DNA from: Aquabacterium sp.
Lineage (GTDB): Bacteria; Pseudomonadota; Gammaproteobacteria; Burkholderiales; Burkholderiaceae_C
Assembly: GCF_021768455.1 (NCBI RefSeq)
Contig: NZ_JAIZVX010000006.1
Coordinates: 1-57,840 of the forward strand
Length of the DNA: 57,840 nt
Direction: 5' to 3'
Shown: positions 8,214 through 16,233 of the stretch, in pieces
Position numbering within the stretch: position 1 is the first letter of the stretch
Layout of the letters: every line of letters begins with the position of its first letter
Position numbers and translations under genes: made by a program
The notes under the pieces: model-generated
Databases searched by the model: none
Told to the model about the DNA's origin: nothing
Seen by the model: the letters and a program-made list of their open reading frames with translations, nothing else

Positions 8214-10322
8214 TCAGCGGGTGAATGCGGCCAGGTTGCCGGCGTCGACGTTGAGGATGTTGCCGGTGCTCTTGCCGCTCAGCGGGTCGGCGGCAAAGAA
8301 GTAGGTGGCTTCGGCGATGTCTTCCGGGAAGACGCTGCGCTTGAGCATCGAGCGATCGCGGTAGAACGCCTCGAGGTCGCCCTCGTCGATCTTGTTGGCG
8401 GCGGCGCGCTCTTCGCTCCACTTGCCTGTCCAGATCTTGGAGCCACGGATCACGGCGTCCGGGTTGACCACGTTGGAGCGGATGCCCAGCGGTGCGCCTT
8501 CCAGCGCAAAGCTGCGGCTGAGCTGGATCTCGGCGGCCTTGGCGGCGCAGTAGGCCGTGGCCTGGTTGCTGGCCACCATGCCGTTCTTGCTGGCGATCAT
8601 CACGATGGAGCCGCCCGTGCCCTGGGCCTTCATCTGCTTGAAGGCTTCACGGCCCACCAGGAAGTAGCCCGTGGCCAGGATGCTCTGGTTCTTGTTCCAC
8701 AGCGCCAGGGTGGTGTCTTCAATGGGCGCGGCCGAGGCAATGCCTGCGTTGCTCACCAGGATGTCCACGCCACCGAATTCGATCGCAGCCCGGCCATAGG
8801 CAGCGATCACGCTGGCCTCGTCGGTCACGTCGCAGCGCACGCCGCGCACATGGTCCTTGCCATGGGCCTTGGCCAGGTCGGCGCTCACCGAGTCCAGGGC
8901 CTCCTGGTCGATGTCGGCCAGCACCACGCAGGCGCCTTCGCTCAGCATGCGGCGGGCAATCGCCTGGCCGATGCCACCGGCGCCACCGGTCACCAGGGCC
9001 ACCTTGCCCACCAGGGGCTTGGGGCGGGGCATGCGCTGCAGCTTGGCTTCTTCCAGCAGCCAGTATTCGATGTCGAAGGCTTCCTGCTCGGGCAGGCCCA
9101 CGTACTGGTCCACCGCATTGGCCTCGCGCATCACGTTGATGGCGTTGACGTAGAACTCGCCGGCGATGCGGGCCGTGGCCTTGTCCTTCGCGATGGTGAC
9201 CATGCCGATGCGCGGCAGCAGGATGACGACCGGATTGGGGTCACGCAAGGCCGGGCTGGTCGGGCGCTTGCAACGCTCGTAGTAGGCGCTGTAGTCGGCG
9301 CGGTAGCCGGCCAGCAGCTCGCCCAGAGACGCCTTCAGCGCGGCGCCATCGAGGTTGTAGACCGACTCGGGCACGATCAGCGGGCGGATCTTGGTGCGCA
9401 GGAAGTGGTCGGGGCAGGAGGTGCCCAGCGCCGCCAAGGGCGCCAGCTCCACGGAGTTGACGAACTCCAGCACCTCGGGGGAGGTGTTCAGGTGCAGCAG
9501 CTTGGGCGAGCCTTCGGCGGCCAGGCCCCGCAGCACCGGCAGCACGCGGGCCAGGGTCTGGTCGCGCTCGGCATCGGCCAGGCTGCTCACGGCGGGGCCA
9601 CCAAAGGCCTTGATCTGGCGGGCGGTGCGCTCCTGCTGCAGCCACTGCTGGGCGCGGGCAATCAGGTCCACCGTGTTCTCGTAGCAGGACTTGGCCGTGT
9701 CGCCCCAGCTGAAGAGGCCGTGGCCGCCCAGCACGATGCCGCGCAGGCCAGGGTGGGCCGCGTTGTAGGCCGCCAGTTGCTGGCCCAGCTCGTAACCCGG
9801 GCGCAACCAGGGCATCCAGCCCACGGTGCCTTCAAAGACCTGCTCGGTGATGGCCTGCGAGTTGGCCATGGCCGCGATGGCGATCACGGCGTCAGGGTGC
9901 ATGTGGTCGACGTGTGCGTAAGGCAGCGACGAGTGCAGCGGGGTGTCGATGGAGGCGGCACGCGGGTTCAGGTTGAAGGTGCAGTGCGGCAGGTAAGCCA
10001 CCATCTCGTCTTCGTGCTCAAGACCGCGGTACAGGCCCTTCAGGGCGCGCAGCTTGTCCATGTAGAGGGTGGAGAAGCCATCGAGCTTCATCGAGCCGAC
10101 GTCGCCACCCGAGCCCTTGACCCACAGCACCTCGGTCTGCTCGCCCGTGAGCGGGTCCTTCTGCCAGATCTTGGCCGAGGTGTTGCCACCGCCGTAGTTG
10201 GTGATGCGCAGGTCGGAGCCCAGCAGGTTCGAGCGATACAGCAGCAGGCCGGGTTCGTCCAGCTTGGCGGCATGGGCATCGTCCCAGGTCGGGAAAGGCA
10301 AGGAGGCGTTGGGTGCGGTCAT
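8214..10322 (-). CDS. rhaD: Bifunctional rhamnulose-1-phosphate aldolase / lactaldehyde dehydrogenase
   Basis: A 702-residue fusion. The N-terminal half (about 1-420) is a class II aldolase: GGGNTSAK near residue 40, a YAHVDHMHPDAVIAI metal-site region and GGHGLFSWGDTAKS. The C-terminal half (about 432-702) is a short-chain dehydrogenase with cofactor motif TGGAGGIG, an NAG motif and the catalytic Y-x3-K in AYCAAKAAE. Rhamnulose 1-phosphate would be split to dihydroxyacetone phosphate and L-lactaldehyde, which the second domain should oxidise to L-lactate. This matches the RhaE-W fusion described in comparative studies of rhamnose regulons. It is the first gene of the operon. The ATG at 10322 starts the conserved sequence; 27 codons of upstream open frame run into the promoter region. 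No strong Shine-Dalgarno is visible. Confidence 0.92.
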   Translation of the reverse strand: MTAPNASLPFPTWDDAHAAKLDEPGLLLYRSNLLGSDLRITNYGGGNTSAKIWQKDPLTGEQTEVLWVKGSGGDVGSMKLDGFSTLYMDKLRALKGLYRGLEHEDEMVAYLPHCTFNLNPRAASIDTPLHSSLPYAHVDHMHPDAVIAIAAMANSQAITEQVFEGTVGWMPWLRPGYELGQQLAAYNAAHPGLRGIVLGGHGLFSWGDTAKSCYENTVDLIARAQQWLQQERTARQIKAFGGPAVSSLADAERDQTLARVLPVLRGLAAEGSPKLLHLNTSPEVLEFVNSVELAPLAALGTSCPDHFLRTKIRPLIVPESVYNLDGAALKASLGELLAGYRADYSAYYERCKRPTSPALRDPNPVVILLPRIGMVTIAKDKATARIAGEFYVNAINVMREANAVDQYVGLPEQEAFDIEYWLLEEAKLQRMPRPKPLVGKVALVTGGAGGIGQAIARRMLSEGACVVLADIDQEALDSVSADLAKAHGKDHVRGVRCDVTDEASVIAAYGRAAIEFGGVDILVSNAGIASAAPIEDTTLALWNKNQSILATGYFLVGREAFKQMKAQGTGGSIVMIASKNGMVASNQATAYCAAKAAEIQLSRSFALEGAPLGIRSNVVNPDAVIRGSKIWTGKWSEERAAANKIDEGDLEAFYRDRSMLKRSVFPEDIAEATYFFAADPLSGKSTGNILNVDAGNLAAFTR

Positions 10323-10422
10323 GGAGGTGTTCGGCTTGAGCGGTTGAGGCGCCGTTGGCATGCGCCGGGATCGGTGTGTGGGACGGACTGTAGGTCGCCA
10401 CAAAGTTCAGCTCAATCCAATG

Positions 10423-10457
10423 TCTCTTATCGATTTCATCAGATCATCTTATGATTT
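10423..10457. promoter_or_regulatory. Candidate operator between the rhamnose operon and the divergent lysR gene
   Basis: This is an unusually AT-rich patch in the 267-bp divergent gap. CTTATCGATTT at 10426-10436 is followed 22 bp later by CTTATGATTT at 10448-10457, about two helical turns apart. The second copy also contains the inverted repeat ATCAT-CTT-ATGAT (10443-10455). Repeats on one helical face suit a LysR tetramer. Assignment to the adjacent regulator is inference. Confidence 0.35.
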
Positions 10458-10589
10458 GGGGTATGACGGACCGCACACCTGAGGAAGGCCGTGCGGCTTG
10501 CGCACAAACCCGTCCGAACACCCCAGCCAACCCAGGGAAAGTCCCTGAGAAACGGCCGATGCCCGCACACGGCGTCGCCATCCCTGCTC

Positions 10590-11519
10590 ATGAAAAACCT
10601 GACCCTGCGCCAGCTTGAAGTCTTCTCGGTGCTGGCCGATGCCGGCAGCCACTCGGCCGCCGCCGAAGCCTTGGGCATCAGCCAGCCCGCGGTGTCGATG
10701 CTGATGCGGCAGCTGGAACAGGACGTGGGGCAGCCCCTGTGGGAGGGACGCGGTCGCAAGCAGGTGCCCAGCACGGCGGGTCACCTCCTGCTGGGCCACG
10801 CGCGGGGCGTGCTCGACCAGCTGCGCCGCTTGCAGGAAGGCCTGGCCCAGCTGCAATCGGGGCAAGGCGGGCACCTGCACCTGGGCGTGGTGCCCACGGC
10901 CAACTACTGGGCACCGCAGTTGCTGATGGCCTTCCAGAAACGCCACCCGGGCAGCAGCTTCAAGCTCTCGGTGGGGCCGCGCTCGCAGGTGCTGGGCTGG
11001 CTGAAGGAACACCAGATCGACGTGGCCATCGGCGGCCACCCGCCCGGCGAGGCCGACGTGGACGCCCAGGCCTTTGCCCGCCACCCGCACTGCATCGTGG
11101 CCCCCTTCGGGCATCCTTTGGCAGGGCAGAAACGCGTGTCCTGGTCGGCCCTCAAAGACGAGCCCTTCATCTTTCGCGAAGAGGGCTCGGCCACACGCAG
11201 CTTCCTCGAGCACCTGCTGCAAGGCCAATCGCTGCAGGTGAACGCCCGCATCGAGCTCTCGGGTAACGAGACGGTCAAGCAGGCCGTGATGGCCGGCATG
11301 GGCATCAGCTTCATGTCGGCGCACGCCGTGCAGGTGGAACTGGCCGCTCGGCGCATGGCCATCCTCGACGTGAGCGGCATGCCCAAGTGGCTGGACTGGT
11401 GCCTGCTGGCGCGGCGCGATGGCCAGGCCAGCCCCCTGGTCGCCTCGTTCAAGGAGTTTGTGCTGAGCGAAGGCGCTCGGGTGGCCGCGGTGGTGAGCGA
11501 TGGGCAAAGCACCCTCTGA
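10590..11519 (+). CDS. LysR-family transcriptional regulator, probable regulator of the rhamnose operon
   Basis: A 309-residue LysR-type protein. The winged helix-turn-helix occupies residues 1-60 (NLTLRQLEVFSVLADAG, then AAAEALGISQPAVSMLMRQL), followed by a linker helix and a periplasmic-binding-like effector domain. The ATG at 10590 was chosen because it begins the conserved N-terminus; the open frame extends 33 codons upstream without similarity to the family. It is divergent from the rhamnose operon with a 267-bp gap holding candidate operator repeats, which suggests local control. This differs from the DeoR-type RhaR of Rhizobium and the AraC-type RhaSR of enterics, so the effector (rhamnose, rhamnulose or lactate) is unknown. 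Confidence 0.85.
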   Translation: MKNLTLRQLEVFSVLADAGSHSAAAEALGISQPAVSMLMRQLEQDVGQPLWEGRGRKQVPSTAGHLLLGHARGVLDQLRRLQEGLAQLQSGQGGHLHLGVVPTANYWAPQLLMAFQKRHPGSSFKLSVGPRSQVLGWLKEHQIDVAIGGHPPGEADVDAQAFARHPHCIVAPFGHPLAGQKRVSWSALKDEPFIFREEGSATRSFLEHLLQGQSLQVNARIELSGNETVKQAVMAGMGISFMSAHAVQVELAARRMAILDVSGMPKWLDWCLLARRDGQASPLVASFKEFVLSEGARVAAVVSDGQSTL

Positions 11520-11581
11520 GCGCCATGCCCTCGCGCTACCATCGCCCCTTGTCCCCTCCCCACGCATGAGCGCATCCCACC

Positions 11582-12544
11582 GTGAGCACTGGTCTTTTCA
11601 CATCCCTGCCTGGCCTGGCCGTCACCCCTGATCGCCAGGATCCCCGCCCCCTGGTGCTCTACCACGCGCATTGCCCAGACGGCTTCGGCGCCGCCCTGGC
11701 CGCCTGGCTCTTCTTCGAGGGCGAAGGCGAGTACGTCGGCGTGAGCCATGGCAAGGTCGCCTCGCTGGCCGACCTGCCCGAGGTCGCCGGACGCGCCGTC
11801 TACATCCTCGACTTCTCGTTTGACGTGGCCATCATGTCGGCCCTCGACGAGCAGGCCGCCAAACTCGTGGTGCTCGACCACCACCAGAGTGCCGCCGACA
11901 AGATCGGCCAGTTCCAGTGCCGCTGTGGCGCGGTGCACTTCGACATGAGCCAGTCCGGCGCGATGCTGGCCTGGCGCTTCTTCCAGCCCGATCGCCCGGT
12001 GCCCGCCCTGATCCGCTACGTGCAGGACCGCGACCTCTGGACCTGGGCCTACCCCGAAAGCGCCAGCTTCCTCTCCGCGCTCGACCTCGAGCCCAACGAG
12101 TTCCCGCGCTGGGCCGAGATCGCCGCCTTCGACGACGCCCAGGTGGCCGCCTTCTGCCAGCGCGGCACGGCCATGAACGAGAAGTTCCTGCACCTGTGCC
12201 AGGACATCGCACGCGGCGCCGCCCCGCTGGTGTTCAACGGTCAGACCGGTGTGATGGTCAACTGCCCCGGCGCCTTCAGCAGCGAGGTGGGCAACATGCT
12301 CTCGGCCGAATGCGGCAGCTTCGCCTTCCTGTGGAGCGTGTCGAAAGACGGCAAGGTCAAGGTGGGTCTGCGCGCCGTGGCCGGCTACAACGCCATCCCC
12401 CTGGCCGAGGCCATGGGCGGTGGCGGTCACCCTCAGGCCTGCGGCTTCCGCATGGGGCCGGAGCGCCTGGCCGAGTTGCTCACCGGCGTGTTCTGGTCGT
12501 CGGACGAGGCCCGGGCTGCGGCAGAGACGGGCACCGGCAGCTGA
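11582..12544 (+). CDS. DHH-family phosphoesterase-like protein
   Basis: A 320-residue DHH/DHHA1-type phosphoesterase homologue. Visible motifs are YHAHCPDGFGAALAAW (about 24-39, metal-binding Asp and His), a central Asp in VYILDFSFD, the DHH signature VVLDHHQSA (about 97-105) and a C-terminal GGGGHPQACGFR (about 280-291) that binds substrate phosphate in DHHA1 domains. Members act on oligoribonucleotides, cyclic dinucleotide products or pAp; this subgroup has no assigned substrate that I can name. The start is a GTG at 11582 because no ATG lies upstream of the first conserved motif. It stands 62 bp after the lysR stop and may be its own transcription unit. Confidence 0.82.
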   Translation: MSTGLFTSLPGLAVTPDRQDPRPLVLYHAHCPDGFGAALAAWLFFEGEGEYVGVSHGKVASLADLPEVAGRAVYILDFSFDVAIMSALDEQAAKLVVLDHHQSAADKIGQFQCRCGAVHFDMSQSGAMLAWRFFQPDRPVPALIRYVQDRDLWTWAYPESASFLSALDLEPNEFPRWAEIAAFDDAQVAAFCQRGTAMNEKFLHLCQDIARGAAPLVFNGQTGVMVNCPGAFSSEVGNMLSAECGSFAFLWSVSKDGKVKVGLRAVAGYNAIPLAEAMGGGGHPQACGFRMGPERLAELLTGVFWSSDEARAAAETGTGS

Positions 12545-12626
12545 CCTGCGCCCACGCCACCACAGGGTCAGCCTCCCGTCGGAGGCGTGGCTACACTGGG
12601 CCCCAACAACACAGGGAGAAGACCTC

Positions 12627-14357
12627 GTGCCCAGGCCTCCATTGCCCAGCCGGATCAAGGCGATCAACCTGATTCGCCCTGTCTCCGCGTGGCAGGGACT
12701 CCGGACGCTGGCGCTGCTGTGGTGGCTTGTCATCGCCCCGCTGGCATGGGGACAAAGCTTGTCCGACCTGGCCGGCAGCGGTGGCGAGGCGCCCACCCCG
12801 CTCACCACCATGGCCCAGGCCTACCTGCACAACCGTGCGGTGGTGACCTTCCGTGACGACGAACTCAACGGCGCCGCCTCCGAGCGGGCGGCGCTCGCGC
12901 AGCAGGCCATGCGCGAGGCCCTGGCGGCCGGAGGCCCGGGCCTGGTCACCCGCACGGACGCGGCCAACGCGGTGCGTTTCGACATCGACGGGCGCCCTGT
13001 GTTCTTCGTCACCACGGGCGACGTGGGCGCGGCGCGCGGCACCGGCACCCTCTCTGCCGTGGCCCATCAGGTGCAGCAACGCCTTCAGCTGGCCGTGGCC
13101 GAGCACCGCGAGATGCGAGACCCTCGCCAATGGGGCACCGGGCTGGCTTATGCCATGGCGGCATCGGTCGTGGCCTGGGGCCTGCTGTGGCTGCTGCGCA
13201 AGGCTCACCGCTGGCTCGCGCAGACCCTGCAGGGTGCGGTGAAGGGGCAGCAAGGCGCATGGGGGCATTGGCTTCACCAGGCCCACACAGGCCTGAGCTG
13301 GCTCGGCACCGCGATGGCATGGGGTCTGGGCCTTCTGCTGTTCGACCTCTGGCTCACCTTCGTGCTGCGCCAGTTCGCCTACACCCGCCCCTGGGGCGAG
13401 CGCGCCACAGCCTGGCTGCTGGACACCGCCAGCCAGCTCTTCGGCGCCATCGCCAGCGCCATGCCGGGGCTGACCATTGCCTTGCTCATCTTCGCGCTGG
13501 CGCGCATGGCCACACGGGCCATCGCCCTGTACCTTGAAAAAGTGGCACGCGGGGAAGCCCTCCTTGGCTGGCTGGACGCTGACACCGCCATGCCCACGAG
13601 GAGGCTGGTCAACGTGCTGGTCTGGTTGTTCGCCCTCGCCATGGCCTACCCCTACCTGCCGGGCGCCCACAGCGATGCCTTCAAGGGTGTGAGCGTGCTC
13701 GCAGGCCTGATGCTCTCGCTGGGCGCGTCCGGTGTGGTGGGGCAGGCGATGTCCGGCTTCTCGCTGATGTACTCACGCTCGCTGCGTGTGGGCGAATACG
13801 TGAAGATCGGCGAGACCGAGGGCACCGTGGCCGAACTCGGCCTTTTCGCCACCCGCATCCACACCGGTCTGGGCGAAGAGGTCAGCCTGCCCAACACCGT
13901 GATCTTCAGCCAGCCGGTGCGCAACTTCTCGCGCCTGGTCCAGGGTGGGCGATTCGTGCTGCACACCGCCGTCACCATCGGCTACAGCACCCCCTGGCGG
14001 CAGGTGCACGCGATGTTGCTGGAAGCCGCCCGCCGCACACCCGGTGTGGCCCAGGAACCACCGCCCTCGGTCGTGCAAACGGCCCTCTCCGACTTTTATG
14101 TGGAGTACAAGCTCTTCGCACAAGGCAACCAGGCGGCCGCCCAGCGCCGCATCGAGGCCATGAGCGCACTGCATGCCAACGTGCTGGACGTGTTCAACGA
14201 AAATGGCGTGCAGATCATGTCGCCGCACTACCGCAGCGACCCGCCAGAAGCCCAGGTGGTGCGACCTGGCGAAGCATGGGCCGCGCCCCATCCGCATGAG
14301 CCGCTGAAGCCCGATGCCAGAAAAGAAGGCAGCGCTGACAGGCCAGGCGTGATATAA
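12627..14357 (+). CDS. MscS-family mechanosensitive channel protein
   Basis: A 576-residue membrane protein. A GTG start at 12627 is chosen because AGGGAG lies 8 nt upstream. It gives a signal-like hydrophobic stretch (LALLWWLVIAPLAWGQ) and a periplasmic domain of roughly 110 residues before the first of about five membrane segments. The MscS core is clear near residues 360-400 (VLAGLMLSLGASGVVGQAMS and LRVGEYVKIGETEGTVAELG), followed by the vestibule domain with VSLPNTVIFSQPVRNFSR. It is larger than E. coli MscS (286 residues), as in the YbdG/YnaI-like expanded members. The role is protection against hypo-osmotic shock, by family. Confidence 0.88.
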   Translation: MPRPPLPSRIKAINLIRPVSAWQGLRTLALLWWLVIAPLAWGQSLSDLAGSGGEAPTPLTTMAQAYLHNRAVVTFRDDELNGAASERAALAQQAMREALAAGGPGLVTRTDAANAVRFDIDGRPVFFVTTGDVGAARGTGTLSAVAHQVQQRLQLAVAEHREMRDPRQWGTGLAYAMAASVVAWGLLWLLRKAHRWLAQTLQGAVKGQQGAWGHWLHQAHTGLSWLGTAMAWGLGLLLFDLWLTFVLRQFAYTRPWGERATAWLLDTASQLFGAIASAMPGLTIALLIFALARMATRAIALYLEKVARGEALLGWLDADTAMPTRRLVNVLVWLFALAMAYPYLPGAHSDAFKGVSVLAGLMLSLGASGVVGQAMSGFSLMYSRSLRVGEYVKIGETEGTVAELGLFATRIHTGLGEEVSLPNTVIFSQPVRNFSRLVQGGRFVLHTAVTIGYSTPWRQVHAMLLEAARRTPGVAQEPPPSVVQTALSDFYVEYKLFAQGNQAAAQRRIEAMSALHANVLDVFNENGVQIMSPHYRSDPPEAQVVRPGEAWAAPHPHEPLKPDARKEGSADRPGVI

Positions 14358-14515
14358 ACTGCCCACTGGCATGCACCCGGCCGCGCTGTCCCAACCAGCC
14401 ACCCACGCCGTGCACGGATCGCGCCCTGCGACCCCATCGCCCTTTTGGTCTGCCGAGCAGCAGCCAACCGAGCCTTCTGACGCTCCCGCAGGTGCTTTCA
14501 CCCTCGCGGTTCTGA

Positions 14516-14755
14516 TTGACCCCCATCTCCCATTCAGCCATTTCCATCGGCAAGTTCGTCGTCTCGCCTGCGACACACCAGACTGACAGCGGCCGCTTCC
14601 GCGCCTCTTTTTCAGTCCGACGCGCCCAGGGCAACGGCAGCTACTGCCGGGTGTTCCGCTTCGACAAGACCTTTGCCTCGCAAGACGCGGCCAGGCTCTT
14701 TGCCGTCACACAGGGCTGGCTGCAAACCTGCATGCCTCATCCGCCCGCGTGCTGA
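14516..14755 (+). CDS. Small uncharacterised protein upstream of the RNA-binding protein
   Basis: A 79-codon frame with a protein-like core: GKFVVSPATHQTDSGRFRAS, then SVRRAQGNG, RVFRFDKTFASQDAARLFAV and TQGWLQT. The alternation of short beta-like stretches and an end helix, and my recollection of similar 60-80-residue proteins beside cold-shock-type genes in Burkholderiales, suggest it is real. The TTG at 14516 is only the first in-frame start; translation could begin closer to GKFVV using another non-ATG codon. It ends 64 bp before the RRM gene. No function is assigned. Confidence 0.5.
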   Translation: MTPISHSAISIGKFVVSPATHQTDSGRFRASFSVRRAQGNGSYCRVFRFDKTFASQDAARLFAVTQGWLQTCMPHPPAC

Positions 14756-14819
14756 GCCAAGGCGCCAGACCGGCGCCCTCCCCCGGCTCTTTTCTCTCCC
14801 CATTCCTGAAAGACTCACC

Positions 14820-15170
14820 ATGAGCAGCAAACTTTATGTGGGCAACCTGCCCTATTCCGTGACCGACGCCAGCCTGCGCAGCAATTTCGCCGAGTTCGGC
14901 GAGGTGTCTTCTGCCAAGGTCATGATGGACCGCGACACCGGCACCTCCAAGGGTTTCGGCTTCGTGGAAATGGCCTCGGCCGACGTGGCCCAGGCCGCCA
15001 TCACCGGGCTGCACGGCGTGTCGGTCGACGGCCGCTCGATCGTGGTCAGCCTGGCCCGCCCTCGCGAAGCGACCACCAACCGTTCGGGTGGCTATGCCGC
15101 CGACGGCTACCGCGGCCAGCGTGCCGATGTGGGCTATGGCAACGGTGGGCATGGGGGTGGGCGTTACTGA
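14820..15170 (+). CDS. RRM-domain RNA-binding protein
   Basis: A 116-residue protein consisting of one RNA recognition motif plus a glycine-rich tail. RNP2 is LYVGNL at residues 4-9 and RNP1 is KGFGFVEM at about 42-49. The tail (from residue 85) is rich in Gly, Tyr and Arg and ends GGHGGGRY. This is the layout of bacterial and plant glycine-rich RNA-binding proteins, often cold-induced, that act on single-stranded RNA. The ATG at 14820 begins MSSKLYVGNLPY, the family's standard start. The upstream 62 bp carry no obvious terminator, so co-transcription with the preceding small gene is possible. Confidence 0.93.
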   Translation: MSSKLYVGNLPYSVTDASLRSNFAEFGEVSSAKVMMDRDTGTSKGFGFVEMASADVAQAAITGLHGVSVDGRSIVVSLARPREATTNRSGGYAADGYRGQRADVGYGNGGHGGGRY

Positions 15171-15201
15171 GACGCAGCGGAGGCCGACTGCCAGCCGACC
15201 T

Positions 15202-16233
15202 TCAAACCGCTTCAGCCTGGCCCGACATGAATGACCGCGTGAGGGCTTGCGCGATGCGGGTGGCCTCGGTGGCGTCGTGCAGGGTGGCGGGCAACTCGCC
15301 CTGGCCCAGGCAGGCGCGCACAAAGGCCTGCATTTCGCGCTGAAACGCGGGCTCAAAGCGCGCATAGAAGTCGGGCAAGGCGCGATGCTGAACGCCACGC
15401 GCTGAGCGGTACACGCTGGCGTCTGCATGGGCGCCCACGCCCACCTGCATCGTGCCTTCGGTGCCGATCACCTCCAGCGTGGTCTCATGGCCGTGCGGCA
15501 TGGTTCGGCTGGCGTAAAGCATGGCCCTCGCACCGCCTTCAAACTCGACGATGGCCATCGCGTTGTCGACGTCATGGTGCTCGGCCAGGCCGGGGTGCAG
15601 CGCGATGGTGCCGCTGGCATAGACCTTGGTCGCTTTCGGGTTGCCCAGCATCCAGCGCGCCAGGTCGATGTCGTGCACACAGCAGTCATTGAAGATGCCG
15701 CCCGAGGTGGGCGAGAAGCGCACGAAAAAGCCATTCGGATCGTTCATGTCGCAGGTCTGCGAGCGCACCAGGAAGGGCCGCCCCAGGTCGCCACGGGTGA
15801 TGGCCTCACGTACACGCTCGAAGTCGGGATCGAATCGGCGCTCAAAGCCCACCATGGCGACCTGTTGCGGGCGCGTGGCAGCCAGGGCCGTCAGGGCCTC
15901 GCAGGTGACCACGTCCAACGACAAGGGCTTTTCGACAAACACGTGCTTGCCCGCTCGCAACGCGGCCTCGAACTGCGCCGGGTGCGCGGTCGTGGGGCTG
16001 GCCAGCACCACCGCGTCCAGCCCCGGGTGCCGCAGCAACTCGGCCAGATCGGTGTAGGTCGCGTCCACGCCCAGTTCACGCTGGGCCCATTGCAAGGCTT
16101 CTGCGCTGGGGTTGCACGCGGCCACCAGACGCGCATGCGGGGTGTGACGCGCCAAGGCCAGCGCATGGCGTCGACCCAGCCTGCCCAGGCCGACGATGCC
16201 CACGTTCAACGGAGCTTGTGTACGGCTCATCAT
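15202..16233 (-). CDS. Gfo/Idh/MocA-family NAD(P)-dependent oxidoreductase
   Basis: A 343-residue sugar/polyol dehydrogenase-type protein. The Rossmann motif VGIVGLGRLGRRHA (about 11-24) is followed by the family's EKPLS motif near residue 100 (catalytic Lys), and by NDCCVHDIDLARWMLG (about 185-200) with the conserved Asp and His. It resembles inositol 2-dehydrogenases most, but substrates in this family cannot be read from sequence. The start overlaps the stop of the upstream dioxygenase-like gene (ATGA), so the two are co-translated. The ATG at 16230 is an equally good alternative start. It is expected to be under the divergent LacI-type regulator. Confidence 0.87.
   Translation of the reverse strand: MMSRTQAPLNVGIVGLGRLGRRHALALARHTPHARLVAACNPSAEALQWAQRELGVDATYTDLAELLRHPGLDAVVLASPTTAHPAQFEAALRAGKHVFVEKPLSLDVVTCEALTALAATRPQQVAMVGFERRFDPDFERVREAITRGDLGRPFLVRSQTCDMNDPNGFFVRFSPTSGGIFNDCCVHDIDLARWMLGNPKATKVYASGTIALHPGLAEHHDVDNAMAIVEFEGGARAMLYASRTMPHGHETTLEVIGTEGTMQVGVGAHADASVYRSARGVQHRALPDFYARFEPAFQREMQAFVRACLGQGELPATLHDATEATRIAQALTRSFMSGQAEAV

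Noticed and set aside
4181-8224. A 1347-codon plus-strand frame opposite the rhamnose transporter genes
   Set aside because: It is antisense to rhaT, rhaS and rhaI, is rich in His, Gln, Gly and Arg as expected for complement frames of GC-rich genes, and has no recognisable domain.
10904-12811. A 635-codon minus-strand frame across lysR and the DHH gene
   Set aside because: Both genes on the plus strand carry conserved domain motifs; the antisense frame crosses their boundary with no motif of its own.
14335-14358. CTGACA and TATAAA upstream of the small gene as a sigma-70 promoter
   Set aside because: The spacing is only 12 bp, too short for a -35/-10 pair; the TATAAA may still be a weak -10, but this cannot be supported.
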